A stretch of 64,000 nucleotides of DNA, taken from assembly GCF_001659605.2 (NCBI RefSeq), contig NC_035162.2:10249248-10313247 (forward strand), given 5' to 3'. Within the stretch, counting starts at the first letter, position 1. Each line of letters opens with the position of its first letter. A program made the position numbers and the translations under genes. This document shows positions 32,315-51,733 of this stretch, in pieces. The notes under the pieces are model-generated. The model was not told the origin of the DNA. It made no database searches and saw nothing but the letters and a program-made list of their open reading frames with translations. The DNA is from Manihot esculenta (Eukaryota; Streptophyta; Magnoliopsida; Malpighiales; Euphorbiaceae).

Positions 32315-35300
32315 TTCTTGGAATGGAAATGAGGTAGTTTCGTTGGATTGAAATATTTAGGCATTAGTTTAACATTTCTAATGATTTCTGATTAAAAATT
32401 GGGGAAATTAATGGTGATCATATTTTAAGAGGGAAGGGAATATTTTAGTTTCCTAGCAAAATTATTTATGAGGAGACTCCTCAAATTTTGGTATTATGTA
32501 TCGAGGTGAAAGTCTGAATTTACTAGAGAAAGTCAGTTTTGGCTTTCGTGGCTGGTTAGTGTCATATTTATGTCAGCTGCAGCTGGTTGACAATTTATTC
32601 AATATAAACTTGCTTCATTGTTACTTAAGAGTCCCTTTTTATGGATGTGATACTATCTCTTTCATAAATTGCTTCTTGGCCGATTCTTTTGATGCATAAA
32701 ACCGAGTTTTGGGGGATGCGGTTAGTACTTGAATTTTGTTCAAACTTGTGTGTTATATAGGAGTTAGCAAGTTGTTATTGGCATGTCTACTCATTCATCA
32801 ACAAAAATTGTGCTATAGTTAACCAATCCTGAAGGCAACAAGTTTTAGTTTATTTAGCTTTGCCTCTTTGCCTATTGCCTATAATTTGTGCAGTTTTTCA
32901 TGCTGTATTGCTAATGAAGCTTCAAGTTTTTCTTGCGCTATTAACCCAAATATATCTAATTGTATTTTAACTTATTGCATTTAATTCTATGTAGTATCTC
33001 TTTGTAATCTCTTTCCTTTGCAATCCTTTGCTCTATTTTCTTTACTCTAGGACAGGGTGTATGCAAATATTAAAGTCATTGATTCATAATTGCGTGTATG
33101 GTCATTAGTGGCTTTCTAATACACTGGATTAGACATTGCAGTTAGGATGGATAGTATCTAATCTATGTTTGTTATATTACCTTGGGGAAAGAAGGAAGAG
33201 GGAAAGAAAGAACTGCCTGTAAATTCCAGCTGTCTAAACTTCTTGGATATCTGTCATGCTTTATACAATCTCTTACTTTAGAGGTTTGAAAAGTTTACTC
33301 TTCTTACTACATCTAGGTATCGTTGAAGCCAACAAGTCAAAGTCAACAATTTTTTTTTATCATGCATCTGTTAAAGCTCAATTTTTGCAATAAGTATAGA
33401 AAAATCTTACAAGACCAAGTGTGGTTGGTTTTTGGGTAAGTGCCGAGTTGAATGAACTTAACATATCATCCACTCAAAATGCTTGCAAAAAAATCCAAAA
33501 AATATAGTTCCAGAAGGTGAGTATGTAAATGCTTAGGCTAATCTTTTTGGAAAAAAGGTGGGTGCAGATTTATGCAGTTGAGGTTTATAAGCTACTGCTT
33601 TGTGCTGCATCTTTAGAGCAGAATATGATGTGTATACTTGTATGGACTGCTTTGAGTGTAGGTATTTCTGAAGATGAATGTGGCTAAAGATGCATAGATT
33701 TATTTGATTATTTTGTCAAGTGTTGTCTGATGTATATGCTTTGTTTGACCATATTGAGGTGAAAGAGTTATTATGTGTTGCTAAGGTAAGAAACTTCAGA
33801 TGCAGAGCTACACAAATAGGCTCTGTTTCCTCTTTGGTTAGTGGAATAGAATAGTTGTTTTTGTGTTCATGGAATGACTATTCTTTCATATAAATGGGAA
33901 TATATATTCTGTAAAAAGTTTGCAGAAGAGCTGTAAAATGGAGTAATGGTTCCATATTTGAGCTATGAATCAAAATTGTGATTAACTATTATTCTTTATG
34001 CAAAATCTAAAGCAAAGTCAGATAATAAGTATTATATTTGGAATTCCATAAACCCAAACAATTTTATAACATATGTCCTCAATGCTTGATTGACCAAATT
34101 GATGATGTTAACCACTATTTTTGGCTCTGCTAATTTTCATAAAGCTCTAACTCTCCATCGTGTTAAATATTGCTTGAAAGAATTCATGAAGACCCTGCAG
34201 GTATTTGTTTCTCCAGAAGTTCAAAACTGCAATTGCAGTATCAAAAATTTCATTTTGGAAATGTAAGCAAGTGGTAGTTGAACCTTGTTCAAACAATATG
34301 AATTGCAATGTGGTATTTTGTTATTCTTAAGTTGACTACAGCATCATTTTCTTGTGGCCCGAGCTGTTTTTTTGAGAATTCTTGTCTGCATATCTAGCAT
34401 ATTTCAGTTTAAATCAAAAAATTGAACTAAATGAACTCTTTGATTTGGTTTTTTTATCGGTTTGGATTGATTTTTAGTTTTATAAAAATTTTTATTTTTA
34501 TTTAAATTCAATTCGATTAATTAACTGAAATCGAAATCAGTGAATAAATCGAGCCAACTGACTGTATAAACAAAATTAAACAAAACACCTAGCCTCCATT
34601 CACATTCAATCTCACAATGTCTCCCTAGATTCACGATCTCTCCTTTCTCCTCCTCTCTCTCTTCCTCTTCTCCTTCAACTCACGATCTCGCCCTCAATCT
34701 CAGACTTCTCTCCTCCTCTTCCACTTCTTCATACAAATATTTGTGCAATTTTTAATAAAAATAAAAGCTGAGCAGTTTCTGTTGCTGCCGCTGCTCGAGC
34801 CACCACTGCTGCTCGCACTACCGCTGATCTCGCCACTGCCACTGCTTGCGTTGCTGCTCTCGCAATTTTTTCCATTTTCTGTTGCTCTCACCATGCTCCT
34901 CTCCTGCGCATCTAGATCTACTCATTCCCTCTTCCATCTTTTCTATTTTCAAATTTTTGTGTGATGGGTTTGTCTTGGAATTATTTAGCCATGGATTTAT
35001 GTTTATCTCTTATATTTTGTTTGATTCAAGAAAATAATAAAATGTATGTTGATAAATCTCAAAATTTTTTAATGGGTGTTGAGATCTTAGAATGTTATTG
35101 TTTAATGTAATTATAAGTTTGAGGAGGTTGCTTCTCTAAATTTTGCTTTTGTATCTTGAAATGCATTGCTTAGCTATAAAACATTTCAGATTTATTCGAA
35201 TATATTAATTATAAGTATTTATTAAAATAAATTATATTTATTATTATTATAAATAAAAATTTATTTTTTATTTATATAATTGATTAATTAAGAATATAAA

Positions 35301-35672
35301 AAATACTTATTTATTTTATTCCGATTGTTATAATCAATTGAATATTTCAATTTTAATTAATTTTGATTTCTTTTAATCAAGATCCATTTGAGATTGTTCT
35401 TAACAATGTAATAATTTTTTATTGAAAAAAAAAACAAAAGGCCCTCGCATTCATACAATAAGTTGTTTTCTTCTAAGGATACAATAAGTAGTTAAAATAA
35501 TAGCAAATGTAAACAAAAAGAAGTTGCATTTTCGTAATTTAAAGAAGAAGAAAGGGGGCACTCTCGGATTTGCAAATCATCTATGCAGACGACTATGTTT
35601 GAATAGAATGAAATATCAGTCGATTCCTTATAAACCGACTGCCAGCTTAGAAGCAGAGTAAACAGAACAACC
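32315..35672. other. intergenic region between RPI and the DGS1-like gene
   Basis: About 3.4 kb. The first few hundred bases must hold the RPI 3'UTR. From 32700 to 34380 nothing definite is seen. 34400-35370 resembles a degenerate DNA transposon. The last 300 bp form the DGS1 promoter. No supported gene. Confidence 0.5.
34400..35370 (+). mobile_element. degenerate hAT-like/CGGTTTGG-type repeat
   Basis: The left part has GATTTGGTTTTTTTATCGGTTTGGATTGA and CGATTAATTAACTGAAATCG-like motifs. The middle (34600-34930) is C/T- and CTG/GCTGC-rich. The right part has ATTCCGATTGTTATAATCAA and TTTTAATTAATTTTGATTTC. This mirrors the design of the element at 14694-15920: repeat-rich ends around a 5'UTR-like interior. 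No transposase and no exact ends are seen. Confidence 0.3.
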
Positions 35673-38600
35673 ATGGAGGATCATCCTTCTCAAGACGAAT
35701 CCAAAGAGGTCAAAACCCTAGTCTCATTTTACTCTCACTATCTATGGAACCGATTCTCTACTATACTTCCTTCCTTCTACTCCAATCTTCTCGGGAAAAT
35801 CTCCAATCTCCGCCGCCGAACAGCCCGTGCTTCTTCTCGCAGACGCAGGCCTTGCCTCCCTCTCCCCTTGCCCTCATACTCCCCTGAATCTTCTCTGTAT
35901 GACCTCTTCTTTTAACATATCCTTTTGTGTTCTAATCAAATTCTGATACAAGATTATTTTTTCCCCTCTCTGTTTATTCAGGGTCGTGAAAGAGGCTTCC
36001 GTGGTATATGAGGTGTTGGAGGATATAATGGGCCACATCTTAGTAAATTTGCATAATGTGGAAAAGAATTTGCGATTTTGGCAATCTAGAGCAGAGGTGA
36101 GCTCTTTAGTCTGGTATGTGCATTCTTATTTATGTTCCATGTGAATAACATCTTCTCGGTATTTTTCTATTAATTTGCAGGGTTCCAATTCTCGCAAATT
36201 ATACTTCATGATCTTCGAGAGAGGGCCTCGTGCTTTCATTGATGGAACAGTTCAGTTGGTGCAAGAATATATTGCTGATGGTCCTTCAATGAGCCAATGT
36301 GCATCTGCTTATATATCTGAGAGGCTGGCTGTTTTAACGACATTAAGACGTGTGCTTGCTACATTCTTGGCTGAGGTATTCTCCATCTTGTTTTATGTCT
36401 CATTTCAATTGTGTATTTCAGTCTTAATAATGTTTCTTCACTTATTTTGATTTGTTTGCGTTTGTAATTCCTTATCACCAACAACCTTAAACTATTTCTT
36501 CCCCTTGCAAAACATTTCAATGTTGACTGATTGATTTGGTTCTCATTTCTCAATTTGAACCCATAGTCCTCTATAGTAGGCTCTTTTTATCTGGCGCATG
36601 CTTACATACACATACAGAAGACAATGATTTTATGTTGTTCATTTTTCCTTATTTATTTTGTAATGCTGTTAAGATCCAATTGACGTGGAGGGATGGTTCA
36701 TGAATGTTCTTGTGAAGAGGGGAGTTCCATAGTATACCGTGGTGGTGTGGGCTTTTAAGTGCATCTTCTTAAGTCTGTTAGCATGTTAAGTTTCTAGGGA
36801 TACAGTTATCTAATGAAAATGTTTGTAGGTATACTAGCACTTGGTGTCTCTCTTTGTCTTTTCCCTCTTAGTAATTTTTCACATCATCTTGTTTGTCTTA
36901 TAATCTTCATTATAGCTCCTTTTCTTGCTATGCAACCAGGAAGCTTCTCCTAAATTATAGTAAATTGTGTGAAGTTTCTTATTTCTAGCCCATTCAGTAT
37001 AATTCATTATACATGTACGTAATGCACATATAAGCACCACATATTCTCAAAAACATGTTAGTTGATTTTCAATGGATATCTTGCTTGTATCTACAGGTTT
37101 ACATGGAAGTTGATAGATGTGGAGAAGAGTTGGTGAAGGATCCAGAAAAGTCATTCCCCTCGTTGCTAGTTAATGTTGACAGTTTATTCTCCAATTTGGA
37201 GGCATCAATTGGCCATCTACATGCAGCGCGCGGGGTAAGTATGAAAATGTTAGATGATTATTTTTTTTTCCTTCTTTCTCATGATAGTCTTTTTGGATTT
37301 TACTCTTGAGCTCATTGTGATATCCTAAAGGTTTTTATATACACTTGTTATGCATGCTTGTTTTTATATCTTTTTAATTCATATGCAATGAATATGCAGG
37401 CTGATTCTTCTGTTGGTGGAAGCTACTCGTTCCCTTTACTATTTGATACACTTCCAGAAGTTAATCAAGGAGGCTCTCAGTGGACCAAATGTGAAATTGC
37501 AGATGCCATCAACTTGGTTAATAAAAATATACAGAAATTGGACTCCTACTTATCTATTATAGTAAGAATACTTCATCATCCTTTCATTTGTGTATTGACT
37601 TTATATGGACATCTTGTAATTGATAGATTGTCTTCACCATTTCAGTTTAAGATTTTGAGTTAATATTATGCATAAGTAATATTTTCTTAGGTTGCCAAAC
37701 ACCAAAAGCCAAAGAAAGTAACACAGTACTGGATTCGTTACACATGTGGTGCAGTCGGCCTATCTGTTTGTTCCATGTGGCTCCTAAGGCATAGTCGTTT
37801 GATGGGAAGTCCTGATATTGACAATTGGATTCGTGGTGCAAAGGACTCAACTGTTAGCTTCTTTAATGAACATGTGGAGCAACCGGTATACACTAGATTC
37901 CTTTCGCATTATTAAGTTGCTTTGACCAATGAACTCTTGTTTTTGTGTTAGTGCTGGCATTTTAAAGGATCAGTAACTTACTTCTATTCTTAGAAATTTT
38001 GGAAGATGAACTCATTGTTTGGAAAAATAAAGTAAATGCTAATAAAGATATTCAGCTCTTACTTGCTTAAGGATCAATCCCAGTCTCAACAGATATTTAT
38101 GCCATGGTGCAGGATTCCGATTGTAGAGAAGAGTAGAAATTAGGGAGAAATAGAGAAAGGGAAGACCGGATGAGGGAAGAAGAAGAAATAGAGAGAGAAA
38201 CAGGACTTAGGTGAGAGAGAATAAAGAGAATTGGAGAGGAAAATGATTATAATATTTATATTTTTTGGATTGATCCTGTCTAAGTCATGGGCCATTATTT
38301 ATACACTGCTTATCAACAGGAATAACTGGTCCTGCCACTTAACCTAAATTTTGACTTCTCTAATTAATTCACAGCTATCTCGTCTCTCGTCTTCATAAAA
38401 TTACTGTCTCTTATTCTCCCTACTAATCATAATAGTTTGGTTCTGGAAATCTGATTCCAATCTTAACACATCCTCTGGTGGTCTTAATTTGGTAATTCCT
38501 TGATAATTTTTGTTTTTAACTTTTTCTTCTGTGGAATCTCGTTGTTGATCCATTAATGAACTCAAAATATTCAGCCTGGATCTATGTTTGTCCTTATTTT

Positions 38601-41600
38601 AAACTTTGATTTGCCTAAGTGGTGGACTATATTAATTATATGTAATGTACCTGTTGAGATCGGGGTTAAATGTTGGAATTTTTGAATGGCATAATAGCCC
38701 TTTACTTTTGATGATATGCCATTAACTTTTGGGTTCCTCTGAACATTTAAATCAAGTATTTGATGAAGCATACCTATTTCCCCATGCTCTGATATCCAAA
38801 TCCCAGTTAGCAGTTTGTTGTATTTTTCCTTCATATGTGGATGTAGGTGGCTGTAGTTTTATGCCACTTTTTTTGGTCGATTGAAATTATGTAATAGTAT
38901 GAAGTTAGATTATGTCAGTCTTAGTCCCTTTGCTTATTGGTTTTGCTAGTTATTTATTTTGAATGTTGTATCCATGTGTTACATTAAGGGATGTGTGAAA
39001 ATTTCAAGTCATTAACCATGTTTCACTTGATCTATGATCAGCTTTTGTCTATTAGAGATGAACTTTTTGAGACATTTAGGAAGAGAGACAAAGGAGTGAT
39101 GGAGTTAGAAGAAGTGCAGCTGACTGCAAATTCTTTGCACAGGTCAAAATTTCTTTCCAGTTGTTCTCCCTTTTTCCTCATAGCATTGGAATGCCTCATT
39201 ATGCTAAAATTTATATCTTACCTTACTCACAAAAGTACCCTACACATGCCTTGTGAGTTAATGTGACTGACGTTTTCTTTCCTTTTCTGTTTGGACTATC
39301 TGCATATGATCTCACTCAAAATTCATTCCTTAGGTATAGTTTTTAATTTACATTTAAGCTTTCTTATGGAAGTAGAAGATGAGAGAATGCCGAGGAATGC
39401 ATAAGATATTCACCATGATAAGTGGGAAAGGAGATGCTTTTTTTGTGAAGGATACCTTATATGTGTATGATTTTGTGCCATTATGTTGGCATATTTAACT
39501 CAGCTTCTATCCCAATTTACTTTGAATTGTCTATATGGATACTTTTGGCCCTTTTGCTTGGTTTAGGACTATTGTAAAGGTTCAGTGATTTTAAATTTTT
39601 CTCGATCACTTTGCTTGATGTATTACCTTTTCTTTTTCCCCATGGGTGTGCACCCCCTTGTGACCTTTATTTATTAATTAAAGAATAAGAAAATTTTGGG
39701 GCCATTCAGGAACTTTTCTTGTCTTGCAATAATTTGAGTCAATGGAGGGATGTAGAAACTCTGGAATTGCATAAATAGTAGATTTTTTATGGCTGACTTA
39801 GAAAATTATTGCAACTAACATGCACTGCTATGGAGACAAAATGAATGTCTATGTGGTACGGAGTTCCTTTGTTTTGTTTTGTTGATATTATTATTTAAAC
39901 TTCAATTTTCTGACAAGATAATTTGGCTTTGCTGAGCTCAATTTTCATTCAACTTTATCTGATTGTTTGCTTGGCACAGAATGTTATTGACTTTTAGCGA
40001 GCAGACGAAAGGACAAAAGTTTCCAGAGAATGCATCAGATCAGGAAATGCTTGAAATAGTTATGGCAAGGTATTAAGCCTATGGGTAGTTACATATGATT
40101 GTATTTGTATTTGCAAATAAGGAGGCAATGAGATGCTAAGAGATTGCATATAGAGCACCACTAGGGAATTGTTGAATTGGGGCAGGAATAGAGGGACGTT
40201 AGGTCCTAAAACCGAGATGGCTACTATGGTCCCTGAAAATGAAGGAACGCCATTGGTGTTTCCAAATGCTGGTGATGGTGACTTTTAAAAGTAACATTCC
40301 CAAAAAACCTTTGTTCATAACATTTGTGATTTTGAAACTACATTTACTGTTTCTTTTCTAAACAGTAACAAAAACAGATATTGTTTCTAATGCTGCATGT
40401 TTTGCATGTGTTTTACTTGCCAAGTGCCAACAAATTTGCCACTAGGTGTACCTAAATCAATGACCACAATTGCCAGGCAGTTGGGCGTGATACACCCTTT
40501 TGTTTAATTATGCAGAATTACCAAGGGTCCAGTAAATGTGGCTCTTAGTTTTGAAATTTTAATTGCATCACAATTCACAAGATTCAAAAAAAGATGTTGG
40601 AAAATATCTTTGAGAATAGCTGTCTCTAGTCAACTAAAAGAGACTCATGAATATACAGGATTCTAGCATTCCTATTCTAGTGAAGGACTTATGCTCTATA
40701 TGTGAAACTAAAAGAATGATGAATCAACCTTAAAAAAAATAACCGCAAAAAGAAGTCTTTACAGCCTTTTTTTTCCAACAAGGACTCAAAGAATATTCTT
40801 TATTTCATGTTAGCTGCATAATTGTGTTAAATATGGAGGTTGATTGCAGAAGTAACTCAAGTCTTATAGATTCTTTAAAATTGCTCAAGGCATTGCATAA
40901 GATGAGATAAATCTGAGTATAACATGTTCATAAATATCTATGATGCATACGTGGTTTATCTATATGTACCTGTAGGTTGCATGTATTTCTGGTTGCTTTG
41001 TGTTCGTTGGATGGTAACATATTTTAAATTCCATAAAGCATATTACATGTTCAATAATTTAAATTGCCTTTACTCTTGGCATGTGTTCTGGAAGGGTGAA
41101 GGGTCCTGTTTGTGTGGCCTATTTGAATGTATATGAATTGCAGATATTCAGTTTTCAATGACTATAAGTGCAGTAGATGCTTTGGACAATAGTTGGACAT
41201 TCAATACTCTTAAATATCTTGAAACTTTTGCCTCATTATTGTTATTTGTAATGCCATGTCCCTTGAACTACTGGTTATGTTTTCTATTTTTTTTTCTGAT
41301 TTTGTAAAATTTAGGTATGAAAAAGAACTTATGCACCCTATTCAAAATCTTCTAAGTGGGGAGCTTGCCCGTGCTCTGCTCATCCAGGTTCTAAAAGCTA
41401 GTTTATTATGGAATTTCTGCTTGTAATTCTAGTCATACTAAAATGGGTTTTCTGTGTTTCAGGTTCAGAAGTTAAAACTAGACATTGAGACGTAAGTTCA
41501 GCGACTCGTATCTTGGAAAAGTTATCAAATCTTATTTTCCTTTAATTTGTCTCATTTAATCTTCAAACAGGGCAATGCTTGAACTGGATCAGATTCTCAA

Positions 41601-43925
41601 GGCAAATGAAATCAACTTTGCTATTCTAGCTGCCTTGCCAGCATTTTTTATTTCTATTGTTCTGCTGATGTTAGTCCGTGCATGGTTCAAACAGGTAAGG
41701 AAATTTTAATGAATTTTCACAGGGCTATCACTGAATTGTATGTTATATGATGGCTGGTGCAGTACCCTATGCTGGCTAAGATAATATATATATCTGAAGC
41801 TTCTGTTCATCTCATTTACGCCGTCTTGAGTTTCTGACTCTTCTCATGGAATCATCATTTTTGTTTCTTTCATTTTATGACATATTGTGGTTGGGTTGCG
41901 TAAACTGCATATACAGTAAAACACTCTTACTGATAATTATTCCACAACCCTTGTAAAACATCATAGAAACATTATATTCCCCAGAGATGTGAATATGGCA
42001 AATTTATGTATTGCAACTTAGGAAATGTCATGTTAGAAAATGAGGTTTCATTTAGATAGTTTGGACAGAGGTTAGAAAAAAGGTATTTGGTAAAGAGCGC
42101 CCCCCACCCCCCATTTGCTTTGCTTGAATGAGATATATATTCCTTTAAGTGTTAACAGGTTTTTGGTCTGGTTAGGCATACTCCCCGTTGTTTTTCCTAT
42201 TCCTTTATCAGGATTTCAATTTAGAATAAGATTTCTTCTTCATTAAAATCCATGTTTTTAAACTCAATTTCAAATATTTGGATTTCAAAGTCCCCATTCA
42301 AATGTCAACTTATCGGATACTTTTAAGGATTTGATTGTTTATATTTTGCTTCCAATAAAATTATTCAAATGCACTCTTATTATGTAAAAGATTTGTGAAA
42401 ATTAGATATGGAAAATTACGTGAATTTTGGGCTTAACTGAATTGTGATAAATGAATATTTTCAGTGCTTTGACACCTCAAAGTATATTATGGCTTTTGTA
42501 ACTGGGATTGATCAATTGCGCTAAAGATTTCGACCTAATCAATCTTGTTTTTCCTGTTATAGTTGTCAAAGTTTGGAAAATGCTTAATTGTTGTCCTTTT
42601 GTTATTAATTTGGTTGCACAAGTCAGGATACTAAAGCAGAAGGAAGAGGAAGGATTGCTCGGCGCCAAAGGAGGCTAATCTTAGTGGAAGTTGAAAAAAA
42701 GATTTTGCAGTACCAAACATTTGTTGACCAAGGACTGGTAAGAAGCTAGATTTGGTGTTCTGATACTTCTTCCTTGATTTTCTCATCTCTTAAACATTCA
42801 ATCATTATTGAGATTTCAGGGCTGTTAGTTTGTATATTTGAATTACTTGTGATGCTCTTTGTTCTTTCCCTATTCTTCTCCCTCAGCATGTCCTCACTTA
42901 ACAAATTTCTTTGTTCAACAATGTTTTATTTGGTAGTGGCTATGGATTTTTTTACTTGAAAAAGAAAAATTATTACTTGTGTATAATGTTGGCTATATTT
43001 TTTGACACAGTTATTGGATGACACAACTTTTGTGTATAATGACCTTCTCCAATACAAACTGTAGCAATCTGGGGTTATTTCTTTTGCTTGGGGAAGGATT
43101 TGTGCCGAGGACTATCCATTTTCTATGCCACCCATTGCCAAAATCCCTAGGCCTTCGTTTTTTTTTTCACCAACTTGACACACAAAGGGATGATTGTGGC
43201 TTGCGCATGCATCTCGACATGCAAATATGATCATCTCTATTGATTTGACTGACATTTACCAGTTTGTGGTGCTTGATCTGATTTTCTGCATGCATCTGTG
43301 CATAAGCAACAAAGAATTCTCAGCAGTTGGTCTTCAAGAACTGTATGTGATTTGATAACTGTAATTTTGAAGCAGTTGAGACTTTGCTGCTGAAAAAAAA
43401 AGTCAAATTAAATAGATAATGCATCCTCTATAAATTGATATCAACTCTTGCCAAATCCTGGCTCTCCTGAAACTGTGCTCACAAAAAGTTTTTTTTTTTT
43501 TGGGGGGGTGGGGGGGTGGGGGGTGGTGGGAGGGATAGAGAGAGAAGAGGAGAGGATAAATGTAATAAATAAATTAATGGAAGTACAAAAATCGTCAATT
43601 GTTTTTTCTTTTTCAGGAAAAGGAGTCACAATGCATGTTTGGATTGATGTTATCCAGCTTGGATCGCCTGTTTCATGCTGTTGAGAGGCATGCAAAAGCA
43701 ACTGGTGAATGGCGATGGTTAGTATAGCTCAACTTGTTATTTGAATTGTATAGAGTAAGGCATATGCATTTGTTTCTGAAGCTGACTTTTGTCGTGTCAA
43801 ACAGTTTGAGGCAGGATATTATTGATCTGGGAAAACCCAGCCTTCAAACTACGTATAAGCTTGTAGTGACATCACGAATGGAGCGTGTCTACGAGTGCTT
43901 GCTTCCTTCCTTAAAGCAGCAATAG
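35673..43925 (+). CDS. DGS1: DGS1/NCA2-family mitochondrial protein
   Basis: Fourteen exons (35673-35896, 35982-36096, 36181-36375, 37097-37234, 37400-37561, 37691-37885, 39042-39142, 39980-40069, 41315-41387, 41463-41491, 41571-41694, 42627-42737, 43617-43717, 43805-43925) join in frame to 592 aa, close to the ~600 aa of Arabidopsis DGS1 (DGD1 suppressor 1). The family shares the NCA2 domain. The protein has a basic Arg/Ser-rich stretch near residue 50, a membrane segment in exon 6 (TCGAVGLSVCSMWLL) and a second in exon 11 (AILAALPAFFISIVLLMLV). The C-terminal NCA2 core includes VEVEKKILQYQTFVDQG and GLMLSSLDRLFHAVERHA. Arabidopsis DGS1 sits in the mitochondrial outer membrane and affects galactolipid balance and lipid transfer complexes. 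The biochemical activity is not known. Intron 6 (37886-39041) carries a solo-LTR-like insertion. Confidence 0.93.
38108..38468 (-). mobile_element. solo-LTR-like insertion (Copia type, antisense) in DGS1 intron 6
   Basis: Read on the minus strand the ~361-bp segment begins TGTTAAGATTGGAATC and ends AATCGGAATCCTGCA, so it has TG...CA ends and near-symmetrical GATTGGAATC/GATTCCGATT sub-ends. A TATA-like TATAAATAATGGCCC lies in the middle (about 38290-38306) and is followed by a strongly C/T-rich R/U5-like tract. Flanking 5-mers are CATGG and CATCC, a poor target-site match. No internal retroelement domain is present. Confidence 0.5.
43502..43534 (+). other. G-rich tract in DGS1 intron 12, G-quadruplex candidate
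   Basis: A T-run is followed by G7-T-G7-T-G6-T-GG-T-GGG-A-GGG on the transcribed RNA sense, about 80 bp upstream of the exon 13 acceptor. Four or more G3+ runs with single-base loops fit a stable parallel quadruplex. Confidence 0.65.
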
Positions 43926-45467
43926 CATTTTTTTTCTTTCATCTCATGTGTTACTACTAGCAATCTATCCTGGAAAAAAATTATGAAAAAGGAGAAACAT
44001 CCTCTCTTCATTTTGATTTATGCTTCAATTTTGCAAGCAGCCCGGAGCATCTCAAGTCATGTGGTCGCTTTGAATAGTAATGATTTTGAGATTTGAGTTC
44101 ACTTTTTTTTTGACATTTTGCTTTACTTATTCACATCAACAATTCGTGAGCTTGTATTCTGGGGTAAACTTGATCTTTTTTACACCAATTCATTTTGTGA
44201 TTTAAAGAAATTTCAGCATTCTAGTTTTTGGTCTTTCGTTTCGTAATCTTTTGTAATCTTATCACCTTGCATTGATTTACCCTAATGAAAATTTGGAGGG
44301 GAGATTCACATCATACAACGATGTGCAATCATTTTCAAAATTTCTTTTTTTTTTTTTTATTTTTTTCCCAATAGCTTCTTGGTAAGCTTCCATCTAGTTT
44401 TGTTTCCTGTAATAGTCATATGCTACCTCTTCAATTTTTCCTCTATTATTGCTACAGAATTTAAATGAACAATGTTCAACTGATTCTATGATTATCACTT
44501 CGAATTTCATCAGTAATGCAATCGAATATTAACAACTACTTTTCAGCAGTTCTAATGTGTTTTAAAATTAAACCCTATTGCACGAAACATTATTAAAAAG
44601 TTTTTTAAAAAAAAGCTATCAATACCTGAGGCTTTTTGCTCCTTCCTTGCAACGCCATGCCTATGGTGACTTCAAAAAATTGACACCAAATTATCAATTT
44701 TAAAAACGAAATCATCATTCTTCATAATCTTATACCACCCTTTTAGAGAGCATTCAATTTAAATGAATTTTATCGGTGCAAATTGTAGCATATAAGATGA
44801 ATTTAAATTTAAAAATATAATGTTTATATTAAATTTGAATCAGTTTTTAATAGTATTAATTAATAATATATTTATTTTTATAATAACATTTATAAGTACA
44901 TAATATTTAGCGTGATGACAAATAGTGTGATGACAAATGTACTTAAATAAATTTAAAAAATCTCATGCACCTAAATAAATTTAAAAAGTCTCAAGTTTTA
45001 ATTTTTAATTTTCATTTCAAAAAAAATATATATTTATAAGTTTCATATAATATATTTTCAACATATAGAATGTATGTATTTTAAAATTATTAATTTTTAA
45101 ATATGAATATTAATTAATGTATAAAATTAAATATAATATTAGATAATAATAAAACAATTCAAAAAGCTTATAATAAATTTCAATGGAATATCTTTAATCG
45201 CCACACCCCTCCAATAAAAGCCAAAGCCATCAATACGTCGCCGTTAATAGCTGAAGGACTGCATAAAAGAAAAACTAGCAGACCAATAATGGATTTGTTT
45301 TGCTTTTCAGTATTGGCGGCTTATTCGTCTCTCGCTTTTTACCGTCCAATTGATCCAAGAAGTTCACTGAAACTCTGAACCCATAAACACTCGACTGTAG
45401 CATTCAAACACACGGAGAGAGATTCGATTTCTTCTGTTTTGTTCGCTTCCAATTTTATCTGTGCTAG
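43926..45467. other. intergenic between DGS1 and the cysteine desulfurase
   Basis: About 1.5 kb of AT-rich DNA; no gene or clear repeat. 45290-45467 is less AT-rich and likely the leader/promoter of the next gene. Confidence 0.5.

Positions 45468-51733
<6,266 letters not shown>

Noticed and set aside
34743..35037. Leu/Pro-rich frames near 34.8 kb
   Set aside because: They arise from CTG/GCTGC and CT simple repeats inside a transposon-like segment.
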